From Reyranella sp. (GTDB lineage Bacteria; Pseudomonadota; Alphaproteobacteria; Reyranellales; Reyranellaceae): a stretch of DNA of 64,000 bases. The notes below the pieces were generated by a model. That model searched no databases. It was not told where the DNA came from and was given only the letters and a program-made list of their open reading frames with translations. The position numbers and the translations under genes were made by a program. Below, piece by piece: positions 55,618-64,000 of the stretch. Each line of letters opens with the position of its first letter. Position 1 is the stretch's first letter. The stretch lies in NCBI RefSeq assembly GCF_004297265.1, contig NZ_SCUT01000047.1:1-64000 (forward strand), in the 5' to 3' direction.

Positions 55618-56406
55618 ATGATTCGAATCGATTTTTCCGGCGTTCCGACCGAGGGACTCTCCCAATCGAAGGAGATCGAGGCGGCCTTCGACGGGTTCAC
55701 GCGCGAAGGCTATGTCATTCTCGACAACATCGTGCCGCAGGACACGGTTCGCGCGCTGCATGAGGAGTTCCTCGAACGCTACAAGGACCAGATCAGGGAC
55801 AAGGAAACGGCCGATTCGCTGGAGGTCGGCGCCCGGCGCTTCATGATACCACTGCAATTCTCGGGAGGCCTCGGCGCGGCGCAGGTCTTCGCCAATCCCT
55901 ATGTGATCGCGCTCGTCCGCATGATCCTCGACGACGAGGCGATCATCGAAGCCTTCGGCGCGATCCTCTCGCTGAGCGGCGCCGAAAAGCAGCACATCCA
56001 CCATGACGGTCCGATCCTGTTCAATTCCGAGATTTCACGTCTGCTGCCGGCCTACGCCATGACCTTCGCCCTTCCCCTGATCGAGATGAACGAGACAACG
56101 GGCACCACGGCGCTATGGCCCGGCAGCCATCGGCGGGGCGGTCACGAAGGCGCCGAGCCGGAGCAGCCGACGATCCCGCCCGGTTCCGGCGTGATGTGGG
56201 ATTTCCGTACATACCATAGCGGGATGGCCAACCGGTCCGATCAGGTCCGGCCGATGGTCTACGCGACCTATGCGCGCCGCTGGTATCAGGATCCGGTCAA
56301 TTTCCGGAAGGAGACGCTGCAGCGCCTGGTCTTCGAGCCGGGCTTCCTCGGCGGCATGCCGGAGGACCTCCGCAAGCTGTTCGCCCACGTGCGCTCAGCC
56401 GCCTGA
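55618..56406 (+). CDS. PhyH-family 2OG-Fe(II) dioxygenase (first copy)
   Basis: 262 residues from ATG 55618. Phytanoyl-CoA-dioxygenase-type: GYVILDNIVPQDTVRALHEEF at the start, HxD in KQHIHHDGPIL, distal His in FRTYHSGMANRSDQVRPM with the 2OG Arg. Divergent from the lasso kinase gene (90 bp between starts) and overlapping the next dioxygenase start by one base. It may hydroxylate a residue of the lasso peptide or a small molecule; not known. Confidence 0.85.
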   Translation: MIRIDFSGVPTEGLSQSKEIEAAFDGFTREGYVILDNIVPQDTVRALHEEFLERYKDQIRDKETADSLEVGARRFMIPLQFSGGLGAAQVFANPYVIALVRMILDDEAIIEAFGAILSLSGAEKQHIHHDGPILFNSEISRLLPAYAMTFALPLIEMNETTGTTALWPGSHRRGGHEGAEPEQPTIPPGSGVMWDFRTYHSGMANRSDQVRPMVYATYARRWYQDPVNFRKETLQRLVFEPGFLGGMPEDLRKLFAHVRSAA

Positions 56407-57401
56407 TGCGCGCTTCTCCGGAGCAGCTCGCGTCGGCTTTCCAGACTCTGCTGAAGCAGTCCGAACTGCCGCCTGAGGTCACGGACAAACGGATCAAGCA
56501 AGCCTTCGACATCGAGCGCTGGCGCAGGCTCGCGCCCTTCGCCTCCATCGGAGCGGATGGCGGCGGCGATGAAGGCCTGGCGCGGATTTCCGATGTGGAT
56601 GCCGCACGCGAGAAGCACCGCCTCGACAGCGAGGGCTACTTCCGGTTGCCGCAGGTATTCGACCGCGCTCACATTGCCAGGATGCGGCGCACCGTCGAGG
56701 CGGTTCGGGCCGATGGCTGGCCGGTCGCCTTCGCCTTCGTCTTCGACGAGTTCTGGCGCATCGCGCGATCGCCACAAGTCGCCTCGTTCCTCGAGTCCGC
56801 GCTTGGCGAGGGCTATCTGCAGAATACGGTCGTCTGGGCGCATTGGGTCTCGGGCGAAAGGGGCGTCGCCGGTTGGAGCCCACACGACGACTACCGCGAC
56901 GGTGGAGAGGCGTTCCTCTCGGCCTGGATTCCCCTGTCCGATGCCACGGTCGAGAACGGCTGCATGTTCCTGCTGCCGGCCGGCGTCTCGCGCGAGATTT
57001 CCAACGCCAATGATACCGATACGCCCCTGTCGCCACGTGTCGTTCGTGCAGCGCTGCAGGACGTGATTGCCCTGCCGGCCGCCGCAGGCGCGATGATCGG
57101 CTGGCGCGGCGACATCCTCCATTGGGGCGGCGCCAATGCCGGCAGCGCCGAGCCCCGCCTCAGCCTGGCGATCGAGTTCCGGTCGCGGGGCGCCAGGGCG
57201 TCGACGTTCGAGAGTCCGCTGATCGACCCGCGTGCGCCGCTACCGCCTTTCCGGCTGCGGCTGTTCGCGATCACGAAGGCGCTACGCGAATACACCAAGT
57301 TCGAGCCGCTGCTGCTGCGTTACCTCCCGCTGGCCGAGCGCATCTTCGCTGAGACTTCGGACACCAGTGCCGGCGTGTCGAACCCTCCGCCGGCATCGTA
57401 G
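56406..57401 (+). CDS. PhyH-family 2OG-Fe(II) dioxygenase (second copy)
   Basis: 331 residues. An N-terminal helical part of about 65 residues comes first (LASAFQTLLKQSELPPEVTDKR). The PhyH core follows, with SEGYFRLPQVFDRAHIARM, HxD in WSPHDDYRDGGE, distal His in GDILHWGGANAG and Arg in EPRLSLAIEF. It is diverged from the first copy, so not a recent duplication. Its last 82 bp overlap the convergent gene downstream. Confidence 0.8.
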   Translation: MRASPEQLASAFQTLLKQSELPPEVTDKRIKQAFDIERWRRLAPFASIGADGGGDEGLARISDVDAAREKHRLDSEGYFRLPQVFDRAHIARMRRTVEAVRADGWPVAFAFVFDEFWRIARSPQVASFLESALGEGYLQNTVVWAHWVSGERGVAGWSPHDDYRDGGEAFLSAWIPLSDATVENGCMFLLPAGVSREISNANDTDTPLSPRVVRAALQDVIALPAAAGAMIGWRGDILHWGGANAGSAEPRLSLAIEFRSRGARASTFESPLIDPRAPLPPFRLRLFAITKALREYTKFEPLLLRYLPLAERIFAETSDTSAGVSNPPPAS

Positions 57402-58291
57402 GTCAGCCAGCCCCGTTGCGTCGGCAACAGGCCATCGGCCAGGACGATCCCATCGCACAGCAGGCCAGTGACATGGCCGAACGTGCCCCGCGTCGTGACC
57501 AGAAGATCGGCTTCGATCATCTCGCGCATGCTCCAGAACGGATCGGCGTCGAGGAACAGTTGGCTCTCGGGAATGCCGAGCGCGGAGAAATCGGCGGGAT
57601 CGCCCTGGGAAAAGACGCGCAGCGTGTGATCGACGCCAAGCGTGCTGAGGATCGTGCGGACCTGTGCGACGACCCGCACCAAGCAGGCCATGTCGGTCGC
57701 ATGCTGTGAATGGGCGTCATGCCGGTTGCGGCGCCGGACGTGGATGCAGATGCTGGGAGGCGTGTCCGCGCGCGGCGTCTTGTTCAGATAGTACTTTCGC
57801 CTGAAATCTCGGACGAGCGCCTCGTCGAAGGGAAGATCTTCGTCCTCCACCCCGAACAGCGCGCGCAACATGGGGAAGGTGAAGGCGAAATTGACGGCAT
57901 CGTGCGCGTCCGTGTCGCGAACGGTGGCTTCGTCCGCACCGAGATTGAAATGCGTCTCCCAGGCCGCCGCCCATTCGTGCATCGGGCGATCGGCGTGGTG
58001 GATCTCGGTGAACGGCGTGTGGACGTAGGTCAGGCCGTGGGCGCGCGCGAATTCGATCGCCCTCATCGTCATCAGCGACTGGGAACCGGCGCCCTCGTGC
58101 GTCGAGGCAATGCAGGTGATCCTGTCTATCCTGCCGCGCCCGATGAGCTGCCGCACATAGTGCCGGAACAGGATGTCGTCGGCGGTGAAGTGCGACGGCC
58201 GTCCGAGCGCTCCTTTCATGGCATTCTTGGCGAGGCTGCTTGCGTAGCCGAGCGAGCCGAACGCCAGCAGGCGCAGCGCGGCCCCGTTCAC
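57320..58291 (-). CDS. Glycosyltransferase-like protein, function unknown
   Basis: 323 residues from GTG 58291, overlapping the ABC gene by 4 bp. The block SICIHVRRRNRHDAHSQHATD near the middle recalls the HxRRxD donor-phosphate motif of fucosyltransferase-like GT-B enzymes. The late VTTRGTFGHVTGLLCDG fits the donor-binding part. Family assignment is weak. Because it is coupled to the exporter and lies next to the lasso cluster, it could glycosylate the peptide or a surface glycan. Confidence 0.5.
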   Translation of the reverse strand: MNGAALRLLAFGSLGYASSLAKNAMKGALGRPSHFTADDILFRHYVRQLIGRGRIDRITCIASTHEGAGSQSLMTMRAIEFARAHGLTYVHTPFTEIHHADRPMHEWAAAWETHFNLGADEATVRDTDAHDAVNFAFTFPMLRALFGVEDEDLPFDEALVRDFRRKYYLNKTPRADTPPSICIHVRRRNRHDAHSQHATDMACLVRVVAQVRTILSTLGVDHTLRVFSQGDPADFSALGIPESQLFLDADPFWSMREMIEADLLVTTRGTFGHVTGLLCDGIVLADGLLPTQRGWLTYDAGGGFDTPALVSEVSAKMRSASGR

Positions 58292-59967
58292 ACCAGCCTG
58301 CCTTCGACCAGCACGACGTGACGGTCGGCCGCCGCGATGACGGCGGGACGATGGGTGACGAGCAGGATCGTCGCCCGCCCCTTCAAGCCGGCGATGGTCT
58401 CCAGGATGCGCTCCTCGTTGGCGGCATCGAGCGCGCTGGCCGGTTCGTCGAGCAGGATCAGTCGGGGTGCGCGCAGCAGCAGGCGGGCGAGGGCCAGTCT
58501 CTGACGCTCACCGCCCGACAGGCTGGCGCCGCGATCGCCGACCACCGTCGCGAGACCTTGCGGCAGCATGGCGACGAAATCGCCGAGGCCGGCCAGCCGC
58601 AGTGCCTCCTGCATCGCCTCGTCCGGGGCGTCGGGCCGCGCCCAGGCGAGATTGGCGCGGATCGAGGCGTGGAAGAGGAAGGCCTCCTGCGCCATCGTGC
58701 CGACCGAGCGCCGCCACGCCGGTGCGAGCGTCGGCGTGAGCTCGCGCCCGTCGATCAGGATGCGGCCCGATTGCGGCGTGAGCAGGCCGCCCAGCAAGTC
58801 GAGGATCGTGCTCTTGCCGGCACCCGACACGCCCGACATTACCGTGAGAGAGCCGGCCGGCAGCGACAGGTCGACGCCGCGCAGGATCTCCGGCTGATTG
58901 TCGTAGCCGAAGCGTACATCCTGCAGCCGGATCTCACGCTCGAAGGCCACGGGCTCCGGCAGGCCTGTCTCCGGCACATCGGCCGCCGCCTCGCAATCCT
59001 CGATCGCGTCGGCGACCAGTCTGTAGGCAGGCGACGCATGGACGAATTGCTGGCCGAGTTCCTGCACGCCTTGCAGCATCGGCAGCAGGCGCTGAAAGAC
59101 CAGGATCAGCACCAGCAGGTCGGCCAGCGGCAAGGCAGCCCAGCTTGCCGCCATCCACAGGAAGCCCGCCAGCGCGACGGCGACGAGGCAGTCGAGCAGG
59201 AAGCTTGTGTCGGCCTGCAGGCGATTGGCCGCGAGATCGGCACCCTCGGCGCTACGGGCGGCGTCGGCGAAGGCATGCACATGCCGAGCCTCTGCGCCAT
59301 AGGCCTTGGTGAGCTTCAGGGCCTGGAGGAATTCGGTGATCTCGCGGCTGACGCGTATGTTGGCCTCCGAGGCGGCCTCGCCGAGCCGACGGCTTTCGGT
59401 CAGCCTGCGCCGCATCAGCCAGACCAGGGCCGCGCCGAAGGCGAGGGCGAGCGCGCTGAAGCCTGGCGCGATGGCGAAGGCGACCACGAAATGCGCCGCC
59501 AGGATGGACAGGCGTGCCGGCACTTCGAGGAGCAGATGGGTCGCGTGCTCGACCCTCTCGATCTCGGTCGAGAAGAGCGCGTGGAAGTCGGCGGCCCGCC
59601 GGCGCTGCAGGTACGGCCACGAGGCGTGGGCGATGGCGGCATAGGCCCTGACCCGCAGCGCCACGGCGAAGTCGAAGGCGAGGCGGGCGGTCGCCAGCTG
59701 TCGCGTGCGCGAGACCAGCGCACGAACCAGCACGATGCCCAGGAAGACCAGCAGAAGGCCGGTGAGAGTCCGGGGCAGGAAAGCAAACAAACCCTTCTGC
59801 CAACCGGCATCGGTGGCGCCGAGCGAATTCAGCAGTGGCACGAGCAGGGCGAGGCCCAGCCCGTCGCTGGCCCCCGCGAGCACGATCAGGAAGCTGAGGA
59901 AGGCCAGCCGTCCCGGTCCGGCCTGTCCGCTGCGCAGGCGCCAGGCCGCCCTCAGATCAGCCAGCAT
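58288..59967 (-). CDS. ABC exporter of the lasso/RiPP cluster
   Basis: 559 residues. Half-transporter with a six-helix domain (residues about 20-300: LVFLGIVLVRALVSRTRQLA, AILAAHFVVAFAIAPGF-like segments) and a nucleotide-binding domain: Walker A SGVSGAGKST, signature LSGGERQRLALARLL, Walker B LILLDEPASALD, H-loop VTHRP. No peptidase domain, as expected when a separate B2 protease removes the leader. It probably exports the mature peptide and gives self-immunity. Confidence 0.82.
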   Translation of the reverse strand: MLADLRAAWRLRSGQAGPGRLAFLSFLIVLAGASDGLGLALLVPLLNSLGATDAGWQKGLFAFLPRTLTGLLLVFLGIVLVRALVSRTRQLATARLAFDFAVALRVRAYAAIAHASWPYLQRRRAADFHALFSTEIERVEHATHLLLEVPARLSILAAHFVVAFAIAPGFSALALAFGAALVWLMRRRLTESRRLGEAASEANIRVSREITEFLQALKLTKAYGAEARHVHAFADAARSAEGADLAANRLQADTSFLLDCLVAVALAGFLWMAASWAALPLADLLVLILVFQRLLPMLQGVQELGQQFVHASPAYRLVADAIEDCEAAADVPETGLPEPVAFEREIRLQDVRFGYDNQPEILRGVDLSLPAGSLTVMSGVSGAGKSTILDLLGGLLTPQSGRILIDGRELTPTLAPAWRRSVGTMAQEAFLFHASIRANLAWARPDAPDEAMQEALRLAGLGDFVAMLPQGLATVVGDRGASLSGGERQRLALARLLLRAPRLILLDEPASALDAANEERILETIAGLKGRATILLVTHRPAVIAAADRHVVLVEGRLV

Positions 59968-60037
59968 TTCGGTCAGCCAGCATGGGCTGCGATCACATCC
60001 ATGCCGCAGCGTATCAGGAGGATCGAGGCCGCGCCTT

Positions 60038-61165
60038 CTACTCCGCAGCGGCGGCGAAGCGCAGGTCGGGCAGGGGCCGCGAGCGGTCGACGGGTGCGCC
60101 GGCGTCGAATTTCTTCAGTTCGGGCATCACGGTGTCGGCGAACATCCGCATGTTCCGCGCCGCCTCTTCATGGGGCATGCCGGCATAGGAGAAGACGCCG
60201 ACATAGCCGCAGTTGTTTGTTTGCCTGTGGATCGCCATGATCTTTTCATGGACCTGCTCGGGCGTGCCGTAGACTTGCAGGTCGGCGAAGAACTCGATCG
60301 CCTTCCGGTCGCCGTAGATCGCGAGCTTCTCGTTCATCTTGGCGTAGTACTCGTAGCCGCGCTGGTTCTTCATGTGCGCGCCGGCGAACTGATAGTGGTC
60401 GAGCACCGTGCGGTAATAGCCGCCTATGTATTTCACCGCCATCTCGCGGGCCCGCTCGGCGCTCTCGTCGACGAAGGTCCAGCCGGCCGAAATCGGCTGC
60501 GGCGCGTCGCTGCCATTGATCTCGCGATACAGCGCGTTGTACTCGGCCAGTTCCTTCTCGACCTCCCGCCACGGCTTCTGCGGGATGATCAGCAGGCCGA
60601 CGCCCAGCCGCGCCATGATGCGCGCGCTCTCCGGCGAGACCGCCGCGGCATAGGTGCGGCCGCGGAAGCTCTTGAACGGGGCGGGCCGGATCTCGACCGG
60701 CGGCTGCCTGTAGTGCTTGCCCTGGTGTTCCATCACGCCCGTCTCGAGGCCCTTCAGCAATGCCTCGCCGTACTCGACGAACAGCTCGCGGCTGTCGCCC
60801 ATGTCGAGGCGGAAGCCGTCGAACTCGACCTTCCCGGCGCCGCGGCCGAGTCCCAGGATCATGCGCCCGCCAGAGAGATGATCGAGCATGGAGATCTGCT
60901 CTGCGACCCGCACCGGGTCGTGCCACGGCAGCACCACGACCATCGATCCCAACCGCACGTGCTTCGTCCGGCCCGCCATATAGGACAGGAACTGAACCAC
61001 GTCGGGGCACATCGTGTAGTCGGTGAAATGGTGCTCGACCGACCAGATCGAGTCGAAGCCCAGCGGTTCGGCCATGTCGGCCAGCGCCAGCTCGTTCAGG
61101 TAGATTTGGCGGTCGCTGAGTGCACGGCCGGTGTTCTGGAAGACTGCAGCCATTCCGACATGCAT
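60038..61165 (-). CDS. LLM-class flavin-dependent oxidoreductase
   Basis: 375 residues from ATG 61165 (AGGAGG with good spacing). Bacterial luciferase-like TIM barrel: SIWSVEHHFTDYTMCPDVVQFL, LGSMVVVLPWHDPVRVAEQISMLDHLSGGRMILGLGRG, TYAAAVSPESARIMA. Uses reduced FMN to oxidise an unknown substrate. Divergent from lolA, so probably independent of the lasso cluster. Confidence 0.87.
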   Translation of the reverse strand: MHVGMAAVFQNTGRALSDRQIYLNELALADMAEPLGFDSIWSVEHHFTDYTMCPDVVQFLSYMAGRTKHVRLGSMVVVLPWHDPVRVAEQISMLDHLSGGRMILGLGRGAGKVEFDGFRLDMGDSRELFVEYGEALLKGLETGVMEHQGKHYRQPPVEIRPAPFKSFRGRTYAAAVSPESARIMARLGVGLLIIPQKPWREVEKELAEYNALYREINGSDAPQPISAGWTFVDESAERAREMAVKYIGGYYRTVLDHYQFAGAHMKNQRGYEYYAKMNEKLAIYGDRKAIEFFADLQVYGTPEQVHEKIMAIHRQTNNCGYVGVFSYAGMPHEEAARNMRMFADTVMPELKKFDAGAPVDRSRPLPDLRFAAAAE

Positions 61166-61269
61166 GGCGTTACCTCCTGCTGGTTGCCGCATGGTAAACA
61201 CCCGTTCACGTGATTGGGAAGTACCCGCCGATGCTTGATTCCGCCGTATTCGACCGTCATATCCGCGCC

Positions 61270-61899
61270 ATGCGCACCTTCCTCGCCGCCTTTCTTTCCG
61301 TCGCTCTTTTGGCCTTCGGAACAGCCCAAGCCCAGGCGCCGGCCTCCAATCCGCAGGTTGCCGAGGTGGAACGCTACTTCAACAGCATCCGCACCATGCA
61401 GGCTCGCTTCGTCCAGTCCAACCCGGGCGGCACGGTGGTGCAGGGCACGCTCTCGGTCAGCCGGCCCGGCCGCATGCGCTTCGAATACGACCCGCCCTCG
61501 CAGCTCAAGATCGTGGCCGACGGCAGCCAGGTGACGATGTGGGACATCGCCAACCGCGATTTCGGCCAGTGGCCGATCGGCTGGACCGCCGCTTCCTTCC
61601 TGGTGCGCGAGCCGATGGTGCTGCAGGGCGGCGATCTCACGGTCGAGAAGATCGAGCGTACCGATGGCATGCTGCAGCTCACCATGAGCCAGACCAAGAA
61701 GCCGAACGAGGGCAAGGTCATCGTTCGCCTGGGCGAGAACCCGATGGTCCTGCGGGGGTGGAGCATCATCGACAATCGCGGCCAGCGGGTCGACGTTTCG
61801 CTGAACGGTCTCCAGACCGGTCTGCCGCTCGCCGCAAGTCTCTTCAAGTTCGACGGTCCGGACGCCGGCGCTATTCGGCGCGGCGGCAATCCCAACTGA
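61270..61899 (+). CDS. lolA: Outer-membrane lipoprotein carrier protein LolA
   Basis: 209 residues from ATG 61270, which gives a clean Sec signal (MRTFLAAFLSVALLAFGTAQAQA). LolA fold: VERYFNSIRTMQARFVQ, GTLSVSRPGRMRFEYDPPSQLKI, then a Val-rich half-barrel. It ferries lipoproteins across the periplasm. The C-terminal hook (DAGAIRRGGNPN) is short, as in alphaproteobacteria. A core housekeeping gene. Confidence 0.9.
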   Translation: MRTFLAAFLSVALLAFGTAQAQAPASNPQVAEVERYFNSIRTMQARFVQSNPGGTVVQGTLSVSRPGRMRFEYDPPSQLKIVADGSQVTMWDIANRDFGQWPIGWTAASFLVREPMVLQGGDLTVEKIERTDGMLQLTMSQTKKPNEGKVIVRLGENPMVLRGWSIIDNRGQRVDVSLNGLQTGLPLAASLFKFDGPDAGAIRRGGNPN

Positions 61900-61939
61900 G
61901 TCTATAATCCCGCCGAAACCGGTGCGGGGATTTGAAGAC

Positions 61940-62476
61940 GTGAGTGGACTGACCGTGAGGGCCTCGACGGAGGCCGACGTGGCGCGTTGCGCGGAAATCT
62001 ACGGACATCATGTGCTGCACGGGACGGCCTCCTTCGAGGTCGATCCGCCGGACGTCGCCGAGATGGCGAAGCGCCGCGCCGCGGTGCTCGAACTAGGGTT
62101 GCCCTACCTGGTGGCCGAAAAAGAGGGCCGCATTCTGGGCTATGCGTATGCCGGCCTCTACCGGACCCGACCCGCCTACCGATTTACGGTCGAGAACTCG
62201 ATCTACATCGACAAGGATGCCGTTGGACAGGGCGTCGGCAAGGCGCTGCTCCTGCCCCTGATCGACCTGTGCGCCCGCGACGGGCGTCGCCAGATGATCG
62301 CGGTCATCGGCGACTCCGCCCATGTGGCGTCGATCAACCTCCATGCCTCCTGTGGCTTCGCGATGGTCGGCACCTTGAAGAGCGTCGGCTTCAAGTTCGG
62401 CCGCTGGCTCGACAGCGTCCTCATGGAACGGCCGCTCGGACCGGGGGATACGACGCTGCCTGGAGCGGCAGAATAA
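61940..62476 (+). CDS. GNAT acetyltransferase, phosphinothricin-acetyltransferase-like
   Basis: About 178 residues from GTG 61940 (the frame also opens at 61922). GNAT fold: TVRASTEADVARCAEIYGHHV, GYAYAGLYRTRPAYRFTVENSIYID, and the acetyl-CoA loop VGQGVGKALLLPLI. Relatives N-acetylate phosphinothricin or methionine sulfoximine. A perfect TATAAT lies at 61903-61908, about 30 bp upstream of the start, without a good -35 box. Confidence 0.85.
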   Translation: MSGLTVRASTEADVARCAEIYGHHVLHGTASFEVDPPDVAEMAKRRAAVLELGLPYLVAEKEGRILGYAYAGLYRTRPAYRFTVENSIYIDKDAVGQGVGKALLLPLIDLCARDGRRQMIAVIGDSAHVASINLHASCGFAMVGTLKSVGFKFGRWLDSVLMERPLGPGDTTLPGAAE

Positions 62477-62498
62477 CAACGAAGGGGTGAGGGACGCC

Positions 62499-64000
62499 AT
62501 GAGACTGATCGACTATTTCGACCGCGGCGCCGATCTCTATCCGGAGCGGCATTGCCTGCATGATGGCACTCAGGGCTGGACCTACCGCGAGGTGCGGGGG
62601 CAGACGCATCGCGTCGCCAACGGGCTGCTGACCATGGGGCTGGGGCGCGGCTCGAAGGCAGCCGTCTACAGTCCCAACCATGCGGCGGCCTATGCCTGCC
62701 TTCTGGGCATCGTGCGCGCCGGGGTCACCTGGGCGCCCGTCAATGCGCGCAATGCGCTGGAGGAGAATCTGTACATCCTGAATAACACCGACGTGGAGGT
62801 GCTGTTCTATCATTCGAGCTTCGAGACCTATCTCGCGCGCATCCGCGAGGCCTGCCCGCGCATCACCGGCTTCGTCTGCATCGACACGCCGTCCTTCCCC
62901 GAGTGGCTGGCAGCGCAGGAAGAGGAGGCGCCGGACCTGCCCGACGCACCCGACGACGTGGCCTTCCTGGCCAGTTCGGGTGGCACCACCGGGCGGCCCA
63001 AGGGCGTGCAGATCACCAACCGCAACATCGAGGCGATGAACTCGATCTTCTGGGCCTGCATGCCGGTGAAGTCGCCGCCGGTCCACCTGATGGTGGCGCC
63101 GATGACGCATGCGGCCGGGGTCTGCTCGTTTCCATTGCTGCCGTTCGGCGGCACCAACATCTTCATGGGCACGGCCGATCCCGGCGGCATTCTGGCCGCA
63201 ATCGAGAAGCACAAGGTGACGCATGTCTACATGCCGCCAACCCTGATCTACATGCTCCTCGCGCATCCCGACGTGGGCAAATACGACTACAGTTCGCTGC
63301 AGCACCTCGTCTATGCCTCGGCGCCGATGTCGGTCGACAAGCTGGTCGAGGCCGTGAAGGTGTTCGGTCCCGTGCTGACCCAGACCTACGGGCAGGCCGA
63401 GGCCTGCATGATCTGCACCTTCTTCTCGCCGGAAGACCACGTGGCGGCTCTGGAGAGCAACAATCGCCATCGGCTCGCGAGCTGCGGCAAGGTCTCGCCG
63501 TTGGTGCGGCTCGAGGTGATGGACGATCACGGCAAGCTTCTGCCGCGCGGGCAGCGCGGCGAGATCGTCGTGCGCGGCAATCTCGTGATGAAGGGTTACT
63601 ACAACAACGTCGAGGCGACGGCCGAAGCCTCGACCTTCGGCTGGCACCATACCGGCGACATCGGCGTGATCGACGAGGACGGCTTCGTCTATATCGTCGA
63701 TCGCAAGAAGGACATGATCATCTCCGGCGGCTTCAACGTCTTCCCCGGCGAGGTCGAGCAGGTCCTGTGGAGCCATCCCGCCGTGCAGGATTGCGCGGTG
63801 ATCGGCATTCCCGACGAGAAGTGGGGCGAGGCGGTGAAGGCCGTCGTCGAGCTGAAGCCCGGCATGACGGTGAAGGCCGACGAGCTGATCCAGCTCGCCA
63901 AGGAGAGACTGGGCGGCGTCAAGGCGCCGAAGTCGGTCGACTTCGTCGACGCGCTGCCGCGCAGTCCCGTCGGCAAGGTGCTGAAGAAGACCCTGCGCGA
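62499..64000 (+). CDS. Acyl-CoA synthetase (AMP-binding), 3' end outside the window
   Basis: 500 codons visible from ATG 62499 (GAGGGA upstream), open to the last base. ANL-superfamily enzyme: the P-loop ASSGGTTGRPKGV (nucleotides 62971-63009), a YGQAE block near 63390, and GFVYIVDRKKDMIISGGFNVFPGE near 63685-63755. The final PRSPVGKVLKKTLR carries the catalytic C-terminal Lys. Only the last residues are missing. It activates a fatty or aromatic carboxylic acid to the CoA thioester. Confidence 0.92.
   Translation, partial: MRLIDYFDRGADLYPERHCLHDGTQGWTYREVRGQTHRVANGLLTMGLGRGSKAAVYSPNHAAAYACLLGIVRAGVTWAPVNARNALEENLYILNNTDVEVLFYHSSFETYLARIREACPRITGFVCIDTPSFPEWLAAQEEEAPDLPDAPDDVAFLASSGGTTGRPKGVQITNRNIEAMNSIFWACMPVKSPPVHLMVAPMTHAAGVCSFPLLPFGGTNIFMGTADPGGILAAIEKHKVTHVYMPPTLIYMLLAHPDVGKYDYSSLQHLVYASAPMSVDKLVEAVKVFGPVLTQTYGQAEACMICTFFSPEDHVAALESNNRHRLASCGKVSPLVRLEVMDDHGKLLPRGQRGEIVVRGNLVMKGYYNNVEATAEASTFGWHHTGDIGVIDEDGFVYIVDRKKDMIISGGFNVFPGEVEQVLWSHPAVQDCAVIGIPDEKWGEAVKAVVELKPGMTVKADELIQLAKERLGGVKAPKSVDFVDALPRSPVGKVLKKTLR

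Overview
The window is about 64 kb of GC-rich DNA that looks alphaproteobacterial. TctC/Bug-type solute receptors, paired UbiD decarboxylases, a small Lys/Arg-rich protein of rhizobial type, LolA, OmpA and an ADP-heptose pathway would suit a Rhodospirillales/Hyphomicrobiales relative such as Reyranella. That placement is inferred from gene content, not from a marker gene.

Region 1 (1-5.7 kb) is an accessory patch. It holds the end of an IS481-type element with its terminal repeat, a decayed IS5-type transposase, a cupin gene and a topoisomerase III gene of the mobile-element type broken by one in-frame TAA. A fragment resembling the C-terminus of a tyrosine recombinase and a short tRNA 3'-end-like sequence (5704-5726) probably mark the island edge. 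Region 2 (5.8-11.6 kb) has an ion channel and a compact set of membrane-lipid genes: a phospholipid/isoprenylcysteine methyltransferase-like protein, a putative 2OG-Fe(II) oxygenase with a C-terminal anchor, a DUF962/Mpo1-like protein, a class III aminotransferase and a phosphatidylserine decarboxylase. Region 3 (11.7-21.5 kb) has a giant Calx-beta/nidogen-like exoprotein, a nitroreductase, and two UbiD decarboxylases with the flavin prenyltransferase UbiX and a PNPOx-like flavoprotein.

Region 4 (21.6-42.5 kb) is a cell-surface locus. It encodes a Wza-type export lipoprotein, an O-heptosyltransferase of the strand-loop-strand repeat type, and a 1373-residue exoprotein that joins a GH64-like head to heptosylation-target repeats. 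Next come a type I secretion ABC/HlyD pair, sugar and glycosyl enzymes, a KpsM (with an N-terminal TPR)-KpsT-KpsE exporter, and finally HldD and HldE. The locus therefore appears to make an activated heptose, attach it to a secreted protein and export both protein and polysaccharide.

Region 5 (42.7-50.5 kb) is metabolic: an FMN/acyl-CoA-dehydrogenase-like monooxygenase, a Bug receptor and a TauD dioxygenase in one run; an OmpA-type porin with a clear terminator; and a 3-hydroxybutyrate dehydrogenase/acetoacetate decarboxylase/patatin operon.

Region 6 (50.6-60.0 kb) is a lasso-peptide-type RiPP cluster: nucleotidyltransferase, precursor, RRE (PqqD-like), lasso cyclase, B2 protease and HPr-kinase-like tail kinase. 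It is flanked by two PhyH-type dioxygenases, a glycosyltransferase-like protein and an ABC exporter. The predicted precursor ends in Ser, the residue phosphorylated by kinases of this type. This cluster and the heptosylated type I secretion system are the strongest candidates for something undescribed. The window closes with a luciferase-like oxidoreductase, LolA, a GNAT acetyltransferase and an acyl-CoA synthetase cut by the window end.
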